Origin: Amorphochlora amoebiformis | Lineage: Eukaryota > Cercozoa > Chlorarachniophyceae | Assembly: GCA_054601695.1 (NCBI GenBank) | Contig: BAAHQB010000095.1 | Span: forward strand, 558,001-622,000 | Direction: 5' to 3' | DNA length: 64,000 nucleotides | Shown: positions 1 to 64,000 of the stretch, piece by piece | How the letters are laid out: each line of letters opens with the position of its first letter | Numbering within the stretch: the first letter of the stretch is position 1 | The notes under the pieces: generated by a model | The model's database searches: none | The model's input: the letters and a program-made list of their open reading frames with translations, nothing else | Told to the model about the DNA's origin: nothing | Program-made: the position numbers and the translations under genes

Positions 1-6
1 ATATAG

Positions 7-976
<970 letters not shown>

Positions 977-2416
977 TTGAGGACATCTCTCTAGGCCATG
1001 CACACGGCTGCATCTTCGAAATCGTTATGTAATAAGCAATTCTGGTAATTGTAAGTTATACGAAGCCTTCGTGTGTAGTGTGTAATCAGGCACGCTGAAG
1101 GATAGCTAGGTTCCAGCTACTGGTTGATAAAAGCTCATGCCTGTGGACTCGGCGATCCGACTGAAACGCCATGCGAGCCTTGTAAACTTATTGTTATATA
1201 AATTGTAAATCAATCGGATGCGAACATCTCCAATCTATGAGATACACTGCTAACGTTTCTAGATTCTCATAAATCTAGGAACTTGATCATCCGCAACTCA
1301 GTAGACTCAGAGAACTAAAATATAAATGCACCGTCACGACTCAGGGCAGTCTCAGGCTGAGGAACTAGTGTCTAATCCAGTAGCAAGAATAGCAGCGTGA
1401 TCTAGCCAGTGATACAGTAGGTACGTACATGTGCGCGCATATGCGCACTACATCACAATCACATTGTGAACAAGTGTACCACGGTATGTATTGTATACAT
1501 CTATACGTACTAGACGTAAACAAACACGTAGTACGTATTAATTAGATTATAGTATACGTACGTACCGTTTATATACATGTACCAGTATGTACCGTATCAT
1601 GGTAAGTATGATGCGTATCATCTGGTGGATCATATAACCTGCATTAAACTCATGGTAACTAATTATAAATTGAAGAGTCCCAATAATTGTGCGTACATAA
1701 AGTCATGATCATAAACACGTATACGTACGTACTAAAACTCAAATTCTAGCAATTTGAACTGAATGAATAACACTAGTCAGTGATGCAGATGTTTGCACAT
1801 TCTTTAATTTAGGATCGATGCGTAGCTGTACTAGAACGTATCTAATCTAGCTAATGGATGGTGTACACGACAATGCGTATAATTCTGCATTCGTCGGACG
1901 TCGATAGGATCGATGCGTAGCTGTACATACTACTAGTACTAGTACGTATCTAATGGATGGTGTACAACACGTATAATTCTGCACTTCTTCGGACGTCGAT
2001 AGGCACTCATATCGCATATTAATTGATTATCAGCTTGTAGTAGTTATTATTCGCACCGTAAGCTAAATAGTAAACTGCTTGCATGCAGACATCAGCATGA
2101 TTCTAACAGTAATTGTAATATCATACGCAGGACGTACATTTCATGTATCTAGTGTCTGTCTTAGTTATATATAACTCATGATCAATACATTCTAGACATT
2201 GCATGATGCGCATACATTTGCGCATGTAGTAGATGTAGAACATGATCCATTGATGCACGGTGATTTATGGTGTATGCGCATTTACACTTTCTAGATTTTT
2301 ACTGTAGTTCGCATACATGCGCACATGCCATATTATTACTAGATATCCAGAAGAGCGTTGAATCATAGATATAATGTCCAAATTTACTAATTTTATAGTA
2401 CCGACTTCCACGCCCG
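977..2416. other. CTAG/GTAC-rich spacer between convergent genes
   Basis: No exon is supported here. It lies between the 3' end of the left + gene and the 3' end of the esterase gene on the - strand. The DNA is not microsatellite; it is dense in short palindromic tetramers and hexamers (CTAG, GTAC, ACTAGT, TACGTA, GCGCAT) in no fixed period. Similar DNA occurs at 34115-34949, 39680-40150 and 52343-52850, each beyond a gene 3' end. Confidence 0.6.
1811..2000. repeat. 95-bp tandem duplication
   Basis: Two adjoining copies, 1811-1905 and 1906-2000, start with the same 18-19 bases and end with the same GGACGTCGAT. They differ internally by small substitutions and a short indel around a TACTAGTACTAG insertion. 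Confidence 0.85.
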
Positions 2417-13117
<10,701 letters not shown>

Positions 13118-13510
13118 TTCGGACAATTCGAGCGTATTCCCGACGGGGTGTATATGAGATGTCGACCGAAACACACTTCCGCGCGTGTGCCTTATCGGGG
13201 ACGAAATCTGTGGACATCTGGGTGACACAGCGCAGTGTAGTATGGTCTACAGTGTGACATGTGTACATATTCACTACTGTTAATTGCGTGACATAACGCT
13301 ATGTACGCTGTCTCTTTGAGTGACGAAGCCCGGCATACCAGATGACAACTCTCAATATTCCCTTTAGGTGTTTCCGACCAAGAATCTCGTCTCAGAGTCG
13401 ACTGTTTCGACTTTTTTTATTTATCGGAAAATAAATCGGCTCGGCGCTCCCGGGTGGATATCCATCGAAGAAACTGGCGCAGACTGGAGGAAGTGCGGTA
13501 GATTGGAGCC
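13118..13510. promoter_or_regulatory. Shared divergent promoter region of esterase and myosin genes
   Basis: 393 bp separate the two divergent start codons. The DNA is free of microsatellite and has balanced base composition, unlike the flanking introns. No TATA box stands out. Use as a bidirectional promoter is inferred from the head-to-head layout. Confidence 0.55.
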
Positions 13511-34114
<20,604 letters not shown>

Positions 34115-34949
34115 ACAATGAACGTTTAAGGCAGTTCAACGCACCAGTGATCACCAGCAGGAAATAGAGGATCGATCTGCGCGCAATGCGAAAAGTCATT
34201 CGAATTATTCTAGTATTAACTCAATCATATACGTTTATTCTGATCAGATATATCTCTAGATACTAGAGATATTACGACCCGCTGCTACACTAGCTAGGAG
34301 ACATGTACTAGATGTATTCTCTAGATTCTAGTACCTTCTCCTACCCAGCTACAGGCTAACTGGTACCTATCTCTACTACTAGACTATCTGGACTATTTCT
34401 GTATTTAGTCTTATCACTAGTATCACTAGTATCAGTTTAGGGCATCTACTAGATCTACCTAGTCTATAGTACGTATATAGAGTCTGAGTCCTAGGAGTCT
34501 GGTCCGAGCTAGCTATAGCTAGTGTACTCTAGGTACTATTCTCTAGATTCTAGTATTCTAGTATTGCTAGTACTATAGTAGTATTGTCTTACAGTCTTAC
34601 TAGTCTTAAGAAGTTAAGTGTTTTACTATCTAGACTATTACTGTAACACTGTACGTATGCGCGTTTATATACTGACTCAGAGTCTGGTTGAGTTTCATCT
34701 CAAATTTAAGGGGTCTAGCCATGTACATGCACATGCACTAGCACAAGGTTGTTGTCATAGGTCTAGTAGGTTGTAATCTAGCTAGGTAATCCACTAGATC
34801 GAGGTACTTAATCTGATACTACCGTGCAGTATCTTCAATCGGCTGTATCATCTTAAGTTGAATTACTAATGGGTCAAGACAATAAATTCACCCACACGCA
34901 TACGAACAGTGCATATCACACCGCAGACAACCTACGTAAAACTCCAGAT
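34115..34949. other. CTAG-rich spacer between convergent myosin and Galpha genes
   Basis: No exon is visible. From about 34240 to 34830 CTAG, ACTAG and TAGTA words recur every few bases (CTAGATTCTAGTA, CTAGTATCACTAGTATC). It holds the 3' flanks of both genes and resembles 977-2416. Confidence 0.7.
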
Positions 34950-37719
<2,770 letters not shown>

Positions 37720-37815
37720 CAGGCGCAGACGTCCTTCGGAACAACGATTTTTTCGGCCAACTGTTGAGAATATTCTTTTCGATTTTGTCGGCTGGAGAGA
37801 GTTTGAAATTTTGAA
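37720..37815. promoter_or_regulatory. 96-bp divergent promoter between Galpha and secreted-protein genes
   Basis: Only 96 bp lie between the two outward-pointing start codons. The segment has no TATA repeat and includes AT-rich stretches near 37765-37815. Both promoters and 5' leaders must fit here or overlap the coding regions (inference). Confidence 0.6.
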
Positions 37816-38451
37816 ATGGTTCTGGTGGCCCTCTTGTGTCTCGTACCAGCGGTATACTCCGCAGAGGTTTCTGCCCTAATAGCGCAGGTCACCAAGGATT
37901 ATGAAGCGTCACTACTGGAGACTTCTGCAAAAAAATACGACCCCATTGCTCCCCCGGGCAACGAGTTTGTGTTCGATAACCCAGCCATCAACACAAACGA
38001 GGTTCCGTTCATAGCTGGCACCCCCAAATGTGAGGTTCGCCCGGAGTCAGTTTTCGAGATCAACCGACTACGTGTGTCCGCAAACAACATCAAGCAGGCG
38101 ATCTCGGCCGAGGTGACCAATATGGCCATTCGCAAGGAGTTCGTGGGCAAGATGACGGACTACATTAACGACCGCATTAAGGAGCTCAATGAGGTGAAGC
38201 GCCAGATCCAGCAGGAGGAAAAGTGGCTCAAGGCTTCCAAGGCGAAGATCATGTACCTGCACTCAACAGAGAAGCTCATCAAAACGGAAGATATCATGAC
38301 TTGCCTCAAGCGTATCGAGAATCAGAAGAAACAGGCAGATACTCCAGTCACGAAGGCTATAACTGACCTCACAACACAGAAGGAGGAGATTGAGAAGGAA
38401 GTAGAAGAGTGGGAGGCCAAGCTTAAGGGAGGCGAGGAGGAGGCAGCTTAG
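37816..38451 (+). CDS. Predicted secreted coiled-coil protein, intronless
   Basis: A 211-aa protein of unknown family in one uninterrupted reading frame, unusual here. The first 15 residues (MVLVALLCLVPAVYS) form a signal peptide, with likely cleavage before AEVSAL. There is a short Pro-containing region (about 40-75) with one Cys. From about residue 85 to the end it is helical with heptad spacing and rich in Glu/Lys, with a second Cys in IMTCLKRIENQ. The C terminus is GGEEEAA, not an ER-retention signal. GC-rich codon choice marks it as well expressed (inference). Layout (signal peptide, two or so cysteines, coiled coil) resembles granule or extrusome matrix proteins, but I see no diagnostic motif. 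An in-frame stop just upstream supports this start. Its 3' half has been copied downstream. Confidence 0.85.
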   Translation: MVLVALLCLVPAVYSAEVSALIAQVTKDYEASLLETSAKKYDPIAPPGNEFVFDNPAINTNEVPFIAGTPKCEVRPESVFEINRLRVSANNIKQAISAEVTNMAIRKEFVGKMTDYINDRIKELNEVKRQIQQEEKWLKASKAKIMYLHSTEKLIKTEDIMTCLKRIENQKKQADTPVTKAITDLTTQKEEIEKEVEEWEAKLKGGEEEAA

Positions 38452-38615
38452 AAATACTGAACTCACGGTTTGATAGTTCACATAATCTATTTCCATTCAT
38501 TACGATCTCTGTATTTTCCACCTTATCTAACCGTACGTAACACGTTACACATGTCGACAATGATTTGCTATTAGCAAATTATCTTATGTAAATAGCGCTA
38601 GTAGCGTTACGCTCT

Positions 38616-38669
<54 letters not shown>

Positions 38670-38716
38670 AGAGTTTTTATTTATATGAAGCTTTACATAT
38701 ATATATATATATAGAT

Positions 38717-39042
38717 ATGACAAATATGGCCATTCGCAAATAGTACATATAATATACATTAAAGATACATTAAGATATAAATAGATGAAATGTCAGATCC
38801 AGCATGAGGAAAACTGGCTCAAGGCTACATAAATCTAAATCATGTACCTGCACTCAACAGAGAAGCTCATCAAAACGGAAGATATCATGACTTGCCTCAA
38901 GCGTATCGAGAATCAGAAGAAACAGGCAGATACGCCAGTCACGAAGGCTATAACTGATCTCACAACACAGAAGGAGGAGATTGAGAAGGAAGTAGAAGAG
39001 TGGGAGGCCAAGCTTAAGGGAGGCGAGGAGGAGGCAGCTTAG
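38717..39042 (+). pseudogene. Partial duplicate of the secreted coiled-coil gene
   Basis: Copies the parent from about 38114 onward. The first part, 38717-38840, is badly degraded: shortened, with in-frame stops and AT-rich substitutions. From 38841 to 39042, and on through the 3' flank to about 39272, it matches the parent almost base for base. An open stretch from the ATG at 38842 encodes the last 66 residues, without a signal peptide. Probably not functional as a secreted protein. Confidence 0.85.
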
Positions 39043-39204
39043 AAATACTGAACTCACGGTTTGATAGTTCACATAATCTATTTCCATTCATTACGATCTC
39101 TGTATTTTCCACCTTATCTAACCGTACGTAACACGTTACACATGTCGACACTGATTTGCTATTAGCAAATTATCTTATGTAAATAGCGCTAGTAGCGTTA
39201 CGCT

Positions 39205-39242
<38 letters not shown>

Positions 39243-39267
39243 AGGAGTTTTTATTTATATGAAGCTT

Positions 39268-40650
<1,383 letters not shown>

Positions 40651-40701
40651 TTATCTCTTCTTTTCTTCAGAACCAGTACTGCTCCACGGCATGCTTGTGT
40701 G

Positions 40702-40754
<53 letters not shown>

Positions 40755-40858
40755 TATACATAAAAATGTATAACTTTTACATGTGAGTGAATATGTATGT
40801 AATATATAAACGTAGATTTTATATATGTATTTATATGAACATATATATATATATATAT

Positions 40859-40907
<49 letters not shown>

Positions 40908-41207
40908 GCATAACTATATAGGTAAACAATCAATGTGGTTTTATACCCCAGCGCTCGAGGCTCCACCAACAGAATTACTCGAAGCTGGAAGATTAATTAA
41001 AAATCTGAGATTACACATTTATAACATTACATGTACCAGGGATAAACTCACACCCAGGGAGAGAATGTGAAAGAGAGTATGAAAGAGGGATTAGAGGAGA
41101 GAGTGGGAGAGAGAGAGGAGAGAGAGGAGAGAGAGGAGAGAGAGGAGAGAGAGGAGAGAGAGAGGAGAGAGAGGAGAGAGAGAGTGCGTTGTAAAACACA
41201 CACACAC

Positions 41208-41261
<54 letters not shown>

Positions 41262-41417
41262 AATGTATATATATATATATATATATATAGCATATGTACG
41301 TTTTTAGTACACTTTTCAGATATGTTCGTTTGCATCATATCCGCCATATGTGCATATAAAATAAGTATTTTGAGGTACAAGTATGTGTATGTTTATCATA
41401 TGTATAGATATGTATCT

Positions 41418-41456
<39 letters not shown>

Positions 41457-41464
41457 TTACATTT

Positions 41465-41526
<62 letters not shown>

Positions 41527-41745
41527 TTATATATATATATATAATTGCTTTCGATATATTGTGCATATTATCGTATATTTTCTTTTGCACACCTACACAC
41601 ATGTACATAATGTACACATACACTTCAATACATTATGCATGTGTGAGTATGTATAGATATACAATTTTAAATTTATGCATGCAATTATACACACACATAC
41701 ATATATAGGTATATATATATATATATTATATATATATTATATATA

Positions 41746-41787
<42 letters not shown>

Positions 41788-41862
41788 TATACCCACACAT
41801 ATATATTTATATATTATGCATATACATACATACATGTATATATACATATATATATATATATG

Positions 41863-41897
<35 letters not shown>

Positions 41898-41960
41898 GCA
41901 TACATGCATACCTACGTAAAATATACCTGCAGCTGCTTGCGACTTTTTAGAGCTAGACAT
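40651..41960 (-). CDS. Weak small-gene candidate, Ser/Ala-rich
   Basis: Three possible exons in phase: 41927-41960 (ATG, encodes [11 protein letters not shown]), 40947-40984, and 40651-40701 ending at TAA. They give about 40 residues rich in Ser, Ala and Gly, ending GSEEKKR. Each has canonical splice edges, but the product is too short and too simple to recognise. Another frame through the last exon is also open. It may be the visible part of a larger gene whose other exons I cannot pick out among the (TA)n. Confidence 0.3.
41060..41190. repeat. GAGAGAGGAGAGA purine tract
   Basis: A continuous purine-only run of AGAGAGG-type repeats on the + strand, in the first intron of the candidate gene at 40651-41960. 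Confidence 0.9.
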
Positions 41961-42055
41961 AGCTTGCTGTACAAGATGAACGTACTGGAGAGCACGGTGC
42001 TTAGGAGTAAAGCTGAGGGAGGAGAAAAGAAATCGATAGTGGGAGAGATAGCGAG

Positions 42056-42339
42056 CGAGCGCGTTAGAGAGAGAGAGGAGGGGGGGGGGAAAGGAGGCGA
42101 GAGCAGGAGAGATGAAGAGTTTTAGAGAGAGGGAGAGAAAGATAAGGAAAGAGGAAAGATGGTTAGGAATGAGGTTGAGCGAAGGATTGATAGAAGGGGT
42201 GAAGTATCTCTCGGTTGCTTCAATCGTCACATTATATCTCTCTCTCATTCTCGCACCGTTTCTCTCCTCCCTTTCTCCTCTCTCCGCCGCCTCACTCATT
42301 CTCTATATCCTCTCACCTTCCCTTATCTGCTTAGGTATC

Positions 42340-42384
<45 letters not shown>

Positions 42385-42660
42385 CTCTTTCTATTCCCAC
42401 CCAAGGTTCTCTCACTTTCTCCTTTTCCCACGAATATTTAATTGAATCTCGCTTAATCTCTTTTATTCATATCCTTCTCTCTTCTTCCACACTGACTACA
42501 CTCTTTTCATTCGCCTCCTTCCTTCGCTCCGCTCTCTCTTGACCTTTATCTCTCTCTCTTCTTTATTCCCCTCTCTACTGCTCTCTGTCCCTCTCTCTCT
42601 TCTCTAGTTTATTCCTCAAGGTTTTGTTGCTATTTCCCCTTTCTTCCTTTCCTTCTCGCT
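42056..42660. repeat. Purine tract followed by long CT-rich tract
   Basis: 42056-42175 is GAGAGAG/GGGAGAG purine-rich. From 42235 to 42660 the + strand is pyrimidine-rich, with a pure (CT)n at 42346-42378. Mirror-symmetric purine/pyrimidine DNA of this kind can form triplex structures (established for such tracts). No exon is supported; long Ser/Leu frames are artefacts. Confidence 0.85.
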
Positions 42661-42906
42661 TAGTTTTCCCCCTCTCTTTTTTGATCGACGGGTGGTATCA
42701 TTCGACATGTATTAGAATCGCGAACCTGGTCGTTGGGAGGGAAAAGTTTGAGAATGCGACGGGAACTGAGCTGAACACATGATATTATACACATAAATAT
42801 TATACAATCTATATATTCTGTATATATATATATTATATTTATACATACATACATATACATATATATATTTATTACATTAACTAAACAATATTATACATAT
42901 ATACAT

Positions 42907-42980
<74 letters not shown>

Positions 42981-43061
42981 CATACATATTTAAACAAAAA
43001 TATTATATTATATATATATTTAGATATAGTATATGTAATTAACATGTACATAAATATATAA

Positions 43062-43110
<49 letters not shown>

Positions 43111-43207
43111 TACATGTACATATATATATATATATATATAAAATATATATAGAAAATGTGTATATATTTAAATACAATATTTATGTTATATACACACAAA
43201 CATGCAC

Positions 43208-43244
<37 letters not shown>

Positions 43245-43481
43245 CATATATAATATATATATATATATATATACATACATATATATACATATACATATAT
43301 ATTCACACATATAAATAACATATATGTGTTCGTAAATAAATATATATACATATATATACATATATATATATACACGTATATGTATATATATCATGTTAAT
43401 ATATATATTACATATGTAAAATAGTATAATAGAATATAGTATATATATATATATATTTATTTATGTATATATTTATATTAC

Positions 43482-43539
<58 letters not shown>

Positions 43540-43571
43540 CATACATGTATACGCATTCAAAAATGAAGATC
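42661..43571. other. Intergenic DNA with (TA)n
   Basis: 42661-42790 has ordinary composition and one exon-like - strand block (42721-42775) that does not join anything in phase. 42790-43560 is mostly (TA)n and TACA repeats. Confidence 0.5.
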
Positions 43572-46666
<3,095 letters not shown>

Positions 46667-47117
46667 CCCAAGCTTGCCTGCGAGATTTGGAGATTCATTG
46701 GAGACTCGGAGAGAAAGTGGAGACTTGGAGAGAATTTGGAGATTTTGGTGATCGAAGTGTTGATGTCTGGAGATTCAAAGGAGATCTGGGATCCCCTTAG
46801 GCTACCGGGATTCAATCCAATTTGATTTGATTCTCGTTCGAACTGCGCGGAAGGCCTTCATTAATTATGTCGGCACACCCAGCTACAGCTATGGTTGGAC
46901 TGTCTCAACCGCGTATCTACATATTAAAACCCTGATTTCAGATATTGATTTTTAGATATCCTGAGGTGCTTTGACCGGGGTTTGGGCGGCTTCGGCCAGC
47001 ATCCGAGTTTAAAGTGTATGAAGTCGGCAATTATCGGTAATGAGCAGATATAACGTGACAAATATTGTCGATGATCGTCACCTTTTATATTGGCGGGTTT
47101 AGAGTCAGGAAGAACAA
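46667..47117. promoter_or_regulatory. Divergent region between MED20-like and Ulp1-type genes
   Basis: 451 bp between the outward-pointing start codons. 46680-46770 holds GGAGATT/GGAGAC repeats. The left inverted-repeat motifs of the putative transposon start at 46894, so the MED20-like promoter would lie mostly in 46667-46893. Confidence 0.4.
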
Positions 47118-50146
<3,029 letters not shown>

Positions 50147-50221
50147 GACAAATTACAATTGAAGTTCATAAGTACATTTACATTCTTAATTATTTTTATA
50201 AATGATGTCGTATTTTGACTC

Positions 50222-50258
<37 letters not shown>

Positions 50259-51505
50259 TTATATAGTATTATAATTTTATGACTCAGTATTACTAGTATT
50301 AGTACCAGTACTTTTGCAGTTATATTATTAACTTACATCTTAATCAATAGTATGATAAATATTTATTAATGTATAACAGTATGTAAAATCAAAATGCATC
50401 ACAAAATTCTCAATAATTATACCCATTAATCGACTTGATACCAATTTGATAATGTATGTTGGTCATATCGATATATTTATGAGTACATTTACGACACACT
50501 GTAAATATTCTGGAACGATTATGCTCTTATATACTCAAATTTGAATGTAAATGCGTATTAAAGGAGATGGAGTTAAACTGTATTATTTACATTTTGAAGA
50601 GAGACAGAGAAAGGCAACGAGAAGGACATACAGATATATGAAGTCAGAAAAACTTAAAGGCAGATTAAAGGAATGTAGCCCTTATAGTAAAGATTCCAGG
50701 GTTAGTGCGAAATGCGTGAATACCATTTACAGAATCATTGGGGGTTGAAGTCCCAATGCACATGTCTGAGTTAATGTTTTCCGAAGGATCTCTCACACCT
50801 GTGGGAAGCGGTTTTATAGCCTCACCAACTACAGCCAGCGAGCTTCATGTAGCCAAAACTGAAAAAACTATCAACGCGGCCAGCCACAGCCGTTGGACGC
50901 CATTCCCGAAAAGATATCTATATGTTGGTTCCCGATAGGCAATTTCAGCAAAAAAAATGACAAGAAATTGGAATTTATTCTTTATCTTTTCGGAGAATAT
51001 CAGGAGAGTTAGAAAATGGCTTTGGCCGTGTGCTTTGACCGTCGGGGTTAAACCATCCAGCAGGGAGTGATTTAAAATATTAAATTCCCCATATAATGCA
51101 TATATTCATTTAAACTATCCATGATCACACATCTGTAAAAGATTTTGCAAATTATATGGTCAAAAACCTTTCTTGTAGCCAAAACTATCACAATACCGGC
51201 TGAAGCACCCATATTTTCTGCACGCTTGTGTTGGATAATAAAGCTATTTTTCGATAAAAACTTGTGCAATCATAATTTATACATCTAATCCTTCCAAACT
51301 ATGCTAATTTTCAGTCGATTTATGCCTTCATGATGCCTATTTAAGTTACTCAATTTAAGACACGGTCAAAGCACCCATGGAAATTTAGTCCCGGTATTCC
51401 GGATGAAAATCGGATTTTGAGAAGCAATCCCGTATTTCAGTAATCTCAGGGTCTCTCTGCACTCTTTTCTTGCCTCTCCAGCCATCTCCAACTTGATTAC
51501 GGCTA
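50147..51505. other. Non-coding 3' part of the putative transposon
   Basis: No exon that joins the protease gene. 50210-50480 is AT-rich with one short (TA)n. Short open frames at 50551-50748 and 50738-50938 have no recognisable motif and no clear splice edges. 51020-51060 carries a direct copy of TGCTTTGACCG. Confidence 0.5.
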
Positions 51506-51542
51506 AGACAGTCCAACTAAATTTATGGGGGGGGGTGCCTTT

Positions 51543-52342
51543 ATGTCTGAGCCCGCGAAGAAGAAAGCGAAAGTGACCGTGCCCAAAGGCTACCTGATGA
51601 ATGTCAACGGCGCGGTGGACAAAAGTAGTTATCACTCCCAAAAATAAACCATACTCCGCAAAGTTTATTCCGTGTGTTCGCGCAGAGTACAGCAACTTGC
51701 CACTCCTGGAGCTCATCAAGCAACATCCTTCTGCTCTCAAGGGTTTATCCGAGAAGGTCGACCCCTTATTTCAAGGTGATTGCTTACTCTTATTTTACGC
51801 ATGAGACGTGTCCTGATTCTTGTTCGGCGCAGAGATTAATGTGAAGTCAATCGAGAAGGTAACACACGAACACACGTCATATGCTGTGCTGAAGTCGATT
51901 TTTGAATCTCAGTTGGGATCATGGAAGTTCTATAAGGCCGCATGTGCCATCAAAGTCATGGCTTCTCTGGTAGTAGACCTTCTCAGTAATATCGGAATCA
52001 CTTCAAATATATTTCACATAATAAGGAGGAAGACGGGAAGAGAGCTTCGGATTCCACTCTGAACATCAACAAGATTCTCGACAAGAAGTACGAGAAGATG
52101 GTACATGTACCCGTACTATAGTGGCCTAACCAACTCACTGCAACTATATAACACCACAGACTTTCAAAGAGATTCTGAAGGCTCCCATTGACGCCCTCTC
52201 GGGGCTCTCCGAGCGGGCCCTGAAGTATCTCGAACCCATGCATCTCACTACCATTGGCAAGCTTGCTGATTGGAAATTTTGCAAGTGGGCTGAGGCCCTC
52301 GTTGACCTCGCTAAATTTGAGAACAAGAGGATGGAATCCTAA
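51543..52342 (+). CDS. 170-aa protein with two related helical repeats
   Basis: Six exons in phase: 51543-51624, 51686-51775, 51833-51858, 51913-51969, 52026-52100, 52160-52342 (513 nt). Introns are 54-61 nt. After a Lys-rich N terminus (MSEPAKKKAKVTVPKGY) come two copies of a module of about 60 residues. Copy 1 runs from LPLLELIKQHPSALKGLSE to GSWKFYKAACAIKVMASLE; copy 2 from FKEILKAPIDALSGLSE to ADWKFCKWAEALVDLAKFE. Shared features are Leu-x-x-(I/L), P-x-x-AL-x-GLSE, a Ser/Thr-Ile-x-K-Leu turn, WKF and a final helix ending in acidic residues. This resembles helix-hairpin modules seen in some algal and bacterial proteins, but I cannot name a function. The ATG lies 26 bp from the right inverted-repeat edge of the putative transposon. 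Confidence 0.88.
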
Positions 52343-53849
<1,507 letters not shown>

Positions 53850-53985
53850 ATGGCATAGTAGATGGTAGTCCAGAGTTCGATTCAAGTCTGGATTATGATT
53901 AACTCTGTTCTCAAGAACTTAGCAAGATACATGCGTTCATGCGCTCACATGTGGTCAAGTAAGGTCATGTGAGCGTGACATGGCG
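53850..53985 (+). repeat. tRNA-derived SINE-like element, copy 2
   Basis: Matches 5087-5221 over AGATGGTAGTCCAGAGTT, TATGATTAACT, TGTTCTCAAGAA and the CATGCG/GTCA tail. The B-box-like AGTTCGATTCA is closer to consensus here than in copy 1. Confidence 0.55.
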
Positions 53986-63993
<10,008 letters not shown>

Positions 63994-64000
63994 CTGAAAT

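Noticed and set aside
38263-38496. - strand frames opposite the secreted coiled-coil gene and its copy
   Set aside because: Mirror frames of a GC-rich coding region, with hydrophobic content caused by antisense Glu/Lys codons.
42721-42775. Exon-like - strand block between the MED20-like gene and the CT-rich tract
   Set aside because: It has AG and GT edges but fits no neighbouring exon phase and shows no motif.

Overview
This window is nuclear DNA from an intron-rich eukaryote, most likely a protist or alga; the sequence alone does not fix the lineage. Evidence: GT-AG introns throughout, Mediator-like, Galpha, myosin and RBM34/Nop12-type genes, TTAGGG-type repeats, and introns packed with (TA)n/(TG)n microsatellite. 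The many apparent Tyr-Ile-Tyr-Ile reading frames are translations of (TA)n and are not genes. The genes were rebuilt by splicing by eye, using GT/AG sites, codon phase and family motifs.

Layout. 1-976: 3' end of an unrecognised + gene that enters from the left. 977-2416: CTAG/GTAC-rich spacer between convergent genes. 2417-13117 (-): isoamyl-acetate-hydrolysing esterase (SGNH/GDSL family), about 12 small exons across 10.7 kb. 13118-13510: divergent promoter region. 13511-34114 (+): myosin heavy chain of 58 exons, about 1632 aa, with a class I-like motor, IQ neck, helical tail, proline-rich stretch and C-terminal PH domain. 34115-34949: second CTAG-rich convergent spacer. 34950-37719 (-): complete heterotrimeric G protein alpha subunit, 13 exons, 371 aa. 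Only 96 bp separate it from the divergent 37816-38451 (+) gene, intronless, encoding a predicted secreted coiled-coil protein; a mosaic partial copy follows at 38717-39042. 39273-42800: microsatellite, CTAG-rich and GA/CT-rich DNA with one weak gene candidate. 43572-46666 (-): gene resembling Mediator subunit 20. 47118-50146 (+): protein with an arginine/glycine-rich N terminus and a C-terminal Ulp1-type cysteine protease, lying between inverted repeats at 46894 and 51517, so it may be a DNA transposon. 51543-52342 (+): complete 170-aa protein of two related helical repeats. 54807-63993 (-): RBM34/Nop12-type protein with two RRMs, running off the right edge; one of its introns is a 1.1-kb interstitial telomere-type array.

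Architecture. Introns are of two kinds: minimal (about 47-80 nt), seen in the Galpha and 170-aa genes, and expanded (hundreds to thousands of nt) and filled with (TA)n. CTAG-rich DNA occupies the spaces beyond gene 3' ends. Short local duplications, often separated by (TA)n, are frequent and have produced decoy splice sites and dead exon copies. The genes do not form a pathway; they are ordinary eukaryotic cell functions: cytoskeleton and membrane transport, signalling, transcription, ribosome biogenesis and ester metabolism.
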